Shown piece after piece: positions 45,656 through 64,000 of a stretch of 64,000 bases of DNA. Numbering within the stretch: position 1 is the stretch's first letter; every line of letters begins with the position of its first letter. The stretch spans positions 682,001 through 746,000 of the forward strand of contig WPIO01000111.1 in NCBI GenBank assembly GCA_009760855.2, in the 5' to 3' direction. The notes under the pieces were generated by a model. It did no database searches, was not told the origin of the DNA, and saw only the letters and a list, made by a program, of their open reading frames with translations. This stretch comes from Cristatella mucedo (Eukaryota; Bryozoa; Phylactolaemata; Cristatellidae). Position numbers and translations under genes: made by a program.

Positions 45656-46960
45656 AGCATTGATGTCAATCAGGAACAGTCAATCGATGTGCCTCAAAAG
45701 CACGGGGTACCCCAGGACTCCGTACTTGGGGTTCACTTCTTTCTCAATGTATGCCTTCCATCTTGCAAAATGTAGTCGTCAAGACAAATCTGGGCTTTCA
45801 CTTCCATACAAATGACTCGCATCTGTTTCTGTGCTTTGACCCACCCATCCTTTTGCTGGATTATCAAACTCTCTCAGCTCATTGCTATTTGTATTGCTAA
45901 CATTAGCACTTGAGTTGCAGCAATTTGAATAACGGTCGTAGCAGATTACTTTCTATGGCCAGAATAATTGATATTTATAAATTCCTCAAGAAGGGCTTAT
46001 CCAATATATCTGATGTAGCATCTGCACAAAATCAAGGTGTCCTATTTCAATGTGATTCCACACGAATATCACGTGACCTTCTCTTAGCTCCACAGTCAAG
46101 TCTGCCTCATCTCAGCTGTGTGACATTACAAAATTTTGAACAAGCTTAAGACAAGGAGGCCACATCCGTTTTGATCCATGCATTTGCTACATGGCGACTT
46201 TAACTCATTACTTGCAAGTCGTCTGGCCTGTACAATAAGGTACTTAAAGTTCTTTACAACTCGAGATCCAGACTTTTTTGACGTGGAAACCAAAATTGCT
46301 ACATTACAATACTTCGCACTGACCTGCACTGTCTCCTTGGTGAGCCGTGATGGCACACTAGGTAAGGCGGTTGCTTTCACGACCTCAGTCCCGAGGTCGT
46401 GGGATCGATTCCTGCGGTGGGTAATCCTCTATCGTCACTGCAAGCGGTGCTGACAGCCGAAAAGGCTCTTCTGTCGCTACACAAAAGAGACTGTCTAATG
46501 AGCTATGATTTACTTATAAAGCAGCGTATCGGAGGCATCGAGGTTTTGTCACCCACTCTTAGTTCTCTCCACTCTCTCACCCAGCAGCAGGACTGGTCCC
46601 CATTGAGGCCAGGTATCGTCCCGAACACTGACGAAAGTCGTGTAGCTGGGGCACGAACCAGCCTCAATCATTTGGAGACTGTGCCTTAAGTTTGTATGCT
46701 CCCAAAGCCTAGAGCGCACTGCCAACTGAAGTTAGGACGCTGAAGGCAGGAAGTTAGGTTTCTGACTGGACCTAATTAAAACAGAAGCTAGAAACGCATC
46801 TATTCCTCATAGCAACAGTCTAGGTCCACGCCACTTGTCTTTTATGTGGCGATGGGTGCTTATGCTGTGCGTGCTCCAACTAACAACATTGTCGTGCTTC
46901 AATTACAGCACACGAAAAGTGCCTGGAGATATTTTCTTTACTGCTGGCGCTCTACACAAG
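45656..46960 (+). pseudogene. LINE-A copy, old, interrupted by SINE-B
   Basis: Fragments follow the ORF in order: CCTCAAAAGCACGGGGTACC (the VPLKYGVPQGS region), TGGGCTTTCACTTCCATACA (the YADD region, now decayed), and ACTTCGCACTGACCTGCACT. After the SINE-B come AGGTTTTGTCACCCACTCTT, TATGCTCCCAAAGCCTAGAG and a weak hairpin end near 46920-46960. Heavily mutated. Confidence 0.7.
46335..46505 (+). mobile_element. SINE-B inserted in LINE-A
   Basis: GATGGCACACTAGGTAAGGC, GTCCCGAGGTCGTGGGATCG (B box), GGGTAATCCTCTATCGTCAC, AAAAGGCTCTTCTGTCGCTA and CACAAAAGAGACTGTCTAAT. It sits inside the ADLHWLPVKQRID region of LINE-A, whose two sides resume on either side. Confidence 0.85.
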
Positions 46961-49407
46961 TGTATCGCCGAAGGCTCGGCGGAGCAGGCGTACCCTGCCG
47001 CTTACCAAGTGGCTTAGCGTACTGACGAATGCGATTCGGTGCACGTCTACGTGCCATAAAGACGGGTGGCCTCCCGGAAAGAGCGTTTCTGGCGCCAACC
47101 TGCTTACAGTTACTAAGGGGTTGTGAGTTCGTGGTGTGAATTAGAAAGTGACGCGAGCGAACAAGGGATTTTACTGAGCTTTATTTGCAAGCGCACAATG
47201 TCGATGGGCGTCTAGCTCAGTTTAATCCTATGCACTCCTCGCAGGCTCTCAACAGCACAGGCCCTCTTTCGTGGGAAATGCGTCCCTGCACTTAGGTTAC
47301 CTACGTCCATAGAGGGGAACGACTCAAATTGATGGAGGGGGCCGAACAACCGGAACCCAGACCCGGACCAGAGAACTAGGATTCCGCTTCCACAGTAAAA
47401 GCAGGAAAGCCTCCACATTCGCAAAAAGGCAGGAATACTGGTGGCCGTTTCACCTACGAAGAAATACCTTCTCCGCCCTGCACCGAACTACTTCTAGTTC
47501 GCAGTCGGCAAATCCATATGCCGGGATCACGTATGCCCACACACACGCAAAACACAAAATGCGAGCCATGGGCGCTATACGACCGTATTCGGTAGCTTCC
47601 ACCGAATCCTCCTAGCGCTGTCTCGTCCTGTCCCGTCAATCGCCGGCGAACAGCCCGCCCTCCTCCTTCGCTCTCAGAGAAACGAGTCCGGCAACTACAA
47701 GCGACGGCGTCGAAACGAAGCCGATGAGAGGAGCCGAACAAAAGACCTAGAGCGACCGTGGCTCTACTCTTAAATACCTAGCCGAGACACTGAGGCTTGA
47801 GCTTAGTGGGCCCGACACCGCGGCCCATTGCTGTAAGGAATTGGTATTGTTGCTCGACCACCGAATGGGCAACCCATCCAGCTTGAATGCCGAGAAGATT
47901 CCAGTTGATCATTTTTTGGACAGAGTTATGGCAGACGTTGACGGGCCAGCCAACATAGATCAGCTGCTCCTGCAGATCGATTCTGAAGGCCGAATCAGCA
48001 CAGCTTCCTGGCTTGCCCTTAAGCTCTTGCTATCTCACGGCACTGGTGCTTGCTCCTCTCTCGCTCACTGCTCCAGGACAAAGGAGTCCTCCTCCTCCCC
48101 CCCCCCCCCCCCCCCCCCCGGGCAGTGTCATGGCCGCCCCTCGCCTGATATCCAACGGTTCTTGCATCCCTTCGGCACCACGTGGTTCGCATCCGCCATA
48201 GGTAGACTTGCAGCTGCCACCGGTCGGCGGTTTTCGGCCGGCTCCAAGCACCCAAGCTGCTGGCTCGAGCCAGCAGCAGCAGCAGCCCGTGCTGCAGCTG
48301 CTGCTACTTGGCTTGCTTTGATGCACCGCGAGCTGACAAAGAGGGACAGCTGTGTCGCATGCTCCCGCCTTCCCGGTAAATGGAGTCTGATGGCAGCCGC
48401 GTCCCACTGGCCCGCACCTGCTGCAGGACAGCAGCTGCGAGCAGCTGCGGGCCAGTGGAGGGGGTGGTAGTGGTGAAGGTGATGATGCTGCTCTCTCTCC
48501 TGCAGTTCTCTTCCATGTTCGTCAAACTTTCATCAATCAAAGCGAATATCTCTGACCGTAGGCAGCCAGTGCTGTGCAGAACAGGCGATGAAGCGAACGA
48601 CGACACTTAGCCCACACAAGCTCTCGTCGGTCGACCGGCAGTCGGCGAGCCTGGCGCAACGCTAACTGGCATATACTGACCGCGAGCTTATATTTGAACG
48701 CACAGCCATACAGGAAGGGCCACATGAGTACTGACAGGCATGACAACGTCGTCCCTATGGCGCAGGCAGCCGGTGAGCGGGTGCCGTCAAGCGGGGCGAA
48801 AAGGTCACGAGGGACAGTCACCATGCTGCCAGGACCCAACGACGAAGCAAGGATGTGCCCAGCCATTGATTCGGGCCACGGTGGAATCTCAAGACAGGTC
48901 ACTCGTCCGCTCGCGGCTCGGTCTATCCTGCTTCAGGCTACAATGTGCATGGACCTGACGTTCGGCTTGTCGCCTGCTCCCCACCCCCACATCGTCGAGG
49001 TCGCGTCTGCCTGCACTGCTACCGTGCCAAGTCTGCGGATGCCCGCTCGCTTGGCGATTGAATATTTTTTTCTCCACTGAGGCTCTTAGCTGCCCGCGCT
49101 GAGCTACCACCCAGCCGAACATCCAAGGAACCAAGTATTTTCGCTCCAGTGCTGCCGCGGGCGCTCGATGTGACGTCCTGTGCACTTTTTCACGATGGCT
49201 ACGCGTGCCGGGTCAGCGGCCGAAGCTGGCAGGGCACCGCCGACGTTCAAACGAGATGGCGGCTGAAGCGAGTCGGCGGAGCGAGGCTCCACGTGTGATG
49301 GTGCAGAGCAAATGCAGAGTCGAAGGAGCTGGAGAGAACCGGTGAAGCGTGTCAGTCGGTGGCCGAGTTCGCCGTCGGCCCAGGGGCATGCAGCGGAGGT
49401 GGCGGCC
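46961..49407. other. Region downstream of the PTPRN stop codon, includes probable 3' UTR
   Basis: The part nearest 49408 should be the 3' UTR of the minus-strand PTPRN gene. The first clear minus-strand AATAAA I noticed downstream is at 47180-47185 (TTTATT on plus), which would make the 3' UTR about 2.2 kb; nearer variant signals may exist. It also holds a poly-C run of about 20 bp at 48099-48119 and a CAG/CTG patch at 48270-48305. A 209-codon plus ORF (47841-48470) has no recognisable domain and uses the poly-C and CAG runs. Confidence 0.4.
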
Positions 49408-61181
<11,774 letters not shown>

Positions 61182-61469
61182 CTGCAAAATAACCGATGCG
61201 GTCGAGCCACAGCGCCACAGCTGCAGACAATCCCCACCTAGGGCAGCTGCATTGCAGAAGATGTTGCATCATGAAATGAAATGGAGTGAGGGACAAAGCC
61301 AGAGAGAGCATCTCGGGTGGGCATCCCCAAGCAACCCCCTCCTGCTCATAGCACTAGGATGGACATCTACTGTAGTCCTGGCTCGATCTAGAGTAGCAAG
61401 CAGAGCTTGGGCATTCGAGGAATATATTTCCTACTGTCACACCCCTTTGGTCAGGGTCTCATGAGGATG

Positions 61470-61880
61470 ATGGTGATGATGTCTCTCCGTCTGTAACTCC
61501 ACAAAGCCATAAAGACTATGTGGGTGTTACGCAGGAGAGTTTCGTATATAGCATACTCACAGCCGAAGCCGCTTTCGGTAAGCATTCGGTAGCCAACAGA
61601 CTTCATCTCACGGAACAAAGAGAAAGTGGGAAGCATTGAAGAGTCAGGAGACCAGTTGAGGTTGCGAGTAACATGGAATTAGCAGCTCAGGACAGCTGAA
61701 AAGGATGTGCCATAGCCGGCAGTAGGAGAGTAGTTGTCGTTTCGTAAGAGTTGTAGAAGCAAGTTTCACAGTCTAGGACCTGCAGAGCTAAAGCTTCTGT
61801 CACCAACGGTCTTTAAGTGAAGGAATGGGACAGCTAACCTATTATCCATACAGCACCTGAGGACGAGATTTACATTAAAT
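61470..61880 (-). mobile_element. LINE-B 3' fragment
   Basis: Reverse-complement LINE-B tail and C-terminus: CTCTCCGTCTGTAACTCCAC, GGTGTTACGCAGGAGAGTTT, CGGTAGCCAACAGACTTCAT, GTTTCACAGTCTAGGACCTG and GGAATGGGACAGCTAACCTA. It lies just upstream of the first PTPRN exon seen. Confidence 0.82.
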
Positions 61881-62874
61881 ATTAATTAAATAAATATATT
61901 TTAGTTATCTTTTAGCCTAGGGTTTAGGATTTTGGGTCTAGTATTTAATGACTGCATGTTTTGGGGTTTACGGCTTATGCTTTACTGGTTGGATTTCGTA
62001 TTTTTTGGGTTTGAGTTTTTGGGTTTAAAGTCTAAGTCTTAGGGCTTAGTATTCAAGTATCAGTGAGGAACTCTTGATGAAAAAGAGAACTAAAATGTAT
62101 TTATTCAATGTAAATATAAACCTAAGCTGGCGACCATGTAGAGCAGCCCACTGCAAACACTGTGCCCACAGTAGATCTGACATTGCTGCATGAACAAACA
62201 ATGCTGTATTAGCTGAGCCAGCAGCTGGAGTAGGACAGTCCATGGCCGGATGACCACTGGCAATGTCACATGCACGCCCCCTTGCAGACGAGCTACCATA
62301 CAGATGAAGTGAGAGGGTGCGGCAGTGGCTGCTTACACGTGGCTGAAGCGCCTGCTAGCTTCGTACAGTGCAAGATTCATCTAGCCATCCATCAATCGAC
62401 CACATTCCACCAGTCTGCCCTATTGAGCAACGTAGGATCGTAAGATCCCCAGCTGGCCATTCTGGTAAGGGGTGTAAAGTCGGATGCCAAGCAAAAGTAT
62501 GTTGATCGGAAGTGAATTGCTATTGCTACACGAGGTCACTGGTGTAGCAAGCAATTGCCAAAGACATCAAGCATACCTGAGTAAGACAGTGGTGGGCGCC
62601 AGCCAGGCCACTGACTGAATTAGAAAGCCAACATGAGCTTGCTTGTTTCTACATAGAATTATAGACACATATTCACGCTAGGTGAGCTAAAGGATGCCTG
62701 CACGCACGTAGAAGCCGTGAGGAGCTGAAGGCCGATACAGAACCGGTAAGGCAACTTGCATTGGCCCCGCTGCTCAGAGGCTATTTGTGGTATCAGACCG
62801 ATCAACCAGCAGCACGGCAAGTGCTCTTTGGATGGCTGGTTGAGTAAAGCTCAAATTTATTTAATAATACTGCT
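61881..62874. other. Unassigned DNA, likely PTPRN intron
   Basis: A T/G-rich tract of imperfect GGTTTAGG/TTTTGGGTTT phrases lies at 61915-62050. A minus-strand GACATTGCCAGTGGTCAT at about 62254-62271 encodes DIASGH, reminiscent of the IA-2 juxtamembrane exon, but no splice donor follows it. Confidence 0.35.
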
Positions 62875-62917
62875 ACTAATAATAATAATGCACTTGATAA
62901 AGCACCCTCAGAGAACT

Positions 62918-62954
<37 letters not shown>

Positions 62955-63025
62955 GGCGCTTTACATTTGCTGCAAAGGGAAATGCAATTGAATGGTGAGT
63001 AATATCGTGCTTGATAACATTTCCA
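62875..63025 (-). mobile_element. LINE-A 3' tail with (CT)n expanded inside the hairpin
   Basis: AATAATAATAATGCACTTGA, then AAGCACCCTCAGAGAACTCA, then CAAT followed by about 16 CT units where other copies have CTCTTT. It continues CTAGGCGCTTTACATTTGC and GGTGAGTAATATCGTGCTTG. A microsatellite has grown from the stem of the terminal hairpin. Confidence 0.88.
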
Positions 63026-64000
63026 TTTTCAGCATCACTGCAGCCACGGTTGGATATCAGCTGCTTGCTCCTCTAACAGCTGACTCCCCTTCGAACTGAG
63101 CTGCATGCTAATCTCTCTCTCGATTAAGGCAGGCGACTAATCATGGCTGCTCATGTAGCCTGCAAGCACGAGTTTGCCACTTACTCTGCTCCACTTCATC
63201 ATTCATGGTGCATCGAACTGCAATCAGCCGTGCCAGTGGGGCGCAGCATAAGGTAATCTGCCCCTTGGGTGGACCAGCCTGGCTGCACGTGGCTAACTGA
63301 TCTTCCTATCCGAAGGCAACTCGATGGCTGAAAGACTGGCCAGACGAGGTGCTCGAGCACAGCTGCACTGCAGTGGCCTCGAAAGGCTACAGCCGGGCCT
63401 GTCAATGAAGCGTCGTCTTGCCTAGCCTCGCTGGCAGCAAGCCCGGCAGATCGCTGGGGCTCGGGAACCTGTTTGCTCTGCACCGGAAACACTGAAGACT
63501 ATGTAAGAGCTCCTGATGGGCGAGACTGCCCTGTGGAGTAGCTTGCTGGGCTATGTCGTTAACCGGCAATGGTCGGCTGACCGAAAAGGTCCATCAGGTA
63601 GGTACGTGCTATCGCCTCCTTCCTTCCTTCCCTTCTCTGTCTGTCTCTCCCTCCCTCTTTCTCCCCCCTCTCTGTCTCTCTCTGTCGGCCTGTCTGTTCC
63701 TATGTGCAAGTCTCTTTTTTCCAGTCTCTGTCACTCTCTCCTGCCGTTCTCTCTTGCCTCTCTGACTTGTCTCCCCCTTCCATGCATCCCTCTGCCTTTC
63801 TCTGTCTTTGTCTCTCTCCCAGAGTCTAGGTTTAGTTCTCTTGGCCTGATGCTATTCGGTGCCTTTCGGCCTCAAGGAGCACATCTCATGCCGACAAATA
63901 GTTTTAATTGGCCGACTCATCGACATTATTTCCTAGCTTGATCAGTAAGTGCCTCGCTAAGGTCGGCTGATTCAAAAGCTCACATTTACGCCACTGGAGC
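63026..64000. other. Unassigned DNA with CT-rich tract
   Basis: No exon supported. 63608-63835 is pyrimidine-rich (TCTCTG/CCTT repeats), giving the Ser/Leu-rich ORFs. The missing upstream PTPRN exons were not found here. Confidence 0.4.

Noticed and set aside
47841-48470. 209-codon plus ORF as a host gene
   Set aside because: Runs through poly-C and CAG tracts, overlaps the probable 3' UTR side of PTPRN, and shows no domain or splice evidence.
62254-62271. DIASGH on the minus strand as the missing IA-2 juxtamembrane exon
   Set aside because: Only six residues match the family pattern, no splice donor follows at the right place, and the surrounding translation does not resemble IA-2.

Overview
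This window looks like nuclear DNA of an animal, probably an invertebrate. It holds a spliced gene of seven recognisable exons with GT/AG borders, many CR1/L2-type LINE copies at different stages of decay, two tRNA-derived SINE families, LTR-like repeats, and very long (AG)n, (TA)n and (CA)n microsatellites. I see no operons and no bacterial-style gene packing. The phylum cannot be fixed from this sequence. Most of the listed ORFs are microsatellite read-throughs (Ser-Leu, Arg-Glu or Ile-Tyr polymers) or shadows.

Host genes. (1) 49408-61181, minus strand: the last seven coding exons of a PTPRN/IA-2 (islet autoantigen, dense-core vesicle receptor-type PTP) orthologue. The tyrosine-phosphatase domain can be assembled exon by exon with matching phases. 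It carries the family's CSDGAGR signature (Ala to Asp), the hallmark of a pseudophosphatase. Luminal and transmembrane exons are not seen and should lie beyond 64000. (2) 30208-31002, plus strand: a GC-rich, apparently intronless gene for a membrane-anchored GGDEF (diguanylate-cyclase-type) protein. It sits inside a CpG-rich island with an AATAAA signal downstream. A GGDEF protein in an animal genome is the most unusual item here. (3) Two weak candidates for first exons of membrane-anchored proteins lie on the minus strand near 9.8 kb and 19.4 kb.

Mobile DNA. LINE-A (RT with YADD, EN with GDFN) has a near-intact 875-codon copy at 40.2-43.1 kb and about twenty truncated copies or 3' tails. LINE-B is a second family, seen only as fragments. 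SINE-A has a 3' end resembling the LINE-A tail hairpin, which suggests LINE-A mobilises it. SINE-B is a second tRNA-like family. A gag-like ORF at 20.9-21.4 kb lies between two LTR-like direct repeats, and another LTR-like family occurs at 0.7, 3.8 and 32.7 kb. Nested insertions (LINE-A in LINE-B at 31.7 kb, SINE-B in LINE-A at 46.3 kb) give a relative age order.

Layout: 0-29 kb is repeat-dominated; 29.5-31.4 kb is the CpG island with the GGDEF gene; 31.5-47 kb is mostly LINE debris plus the best LINE-A copy; 47-61.2 kb is the PTPRN locus with repeat-filled introns; 61.2-64 kb is upstream intronic or intergenic sequence.
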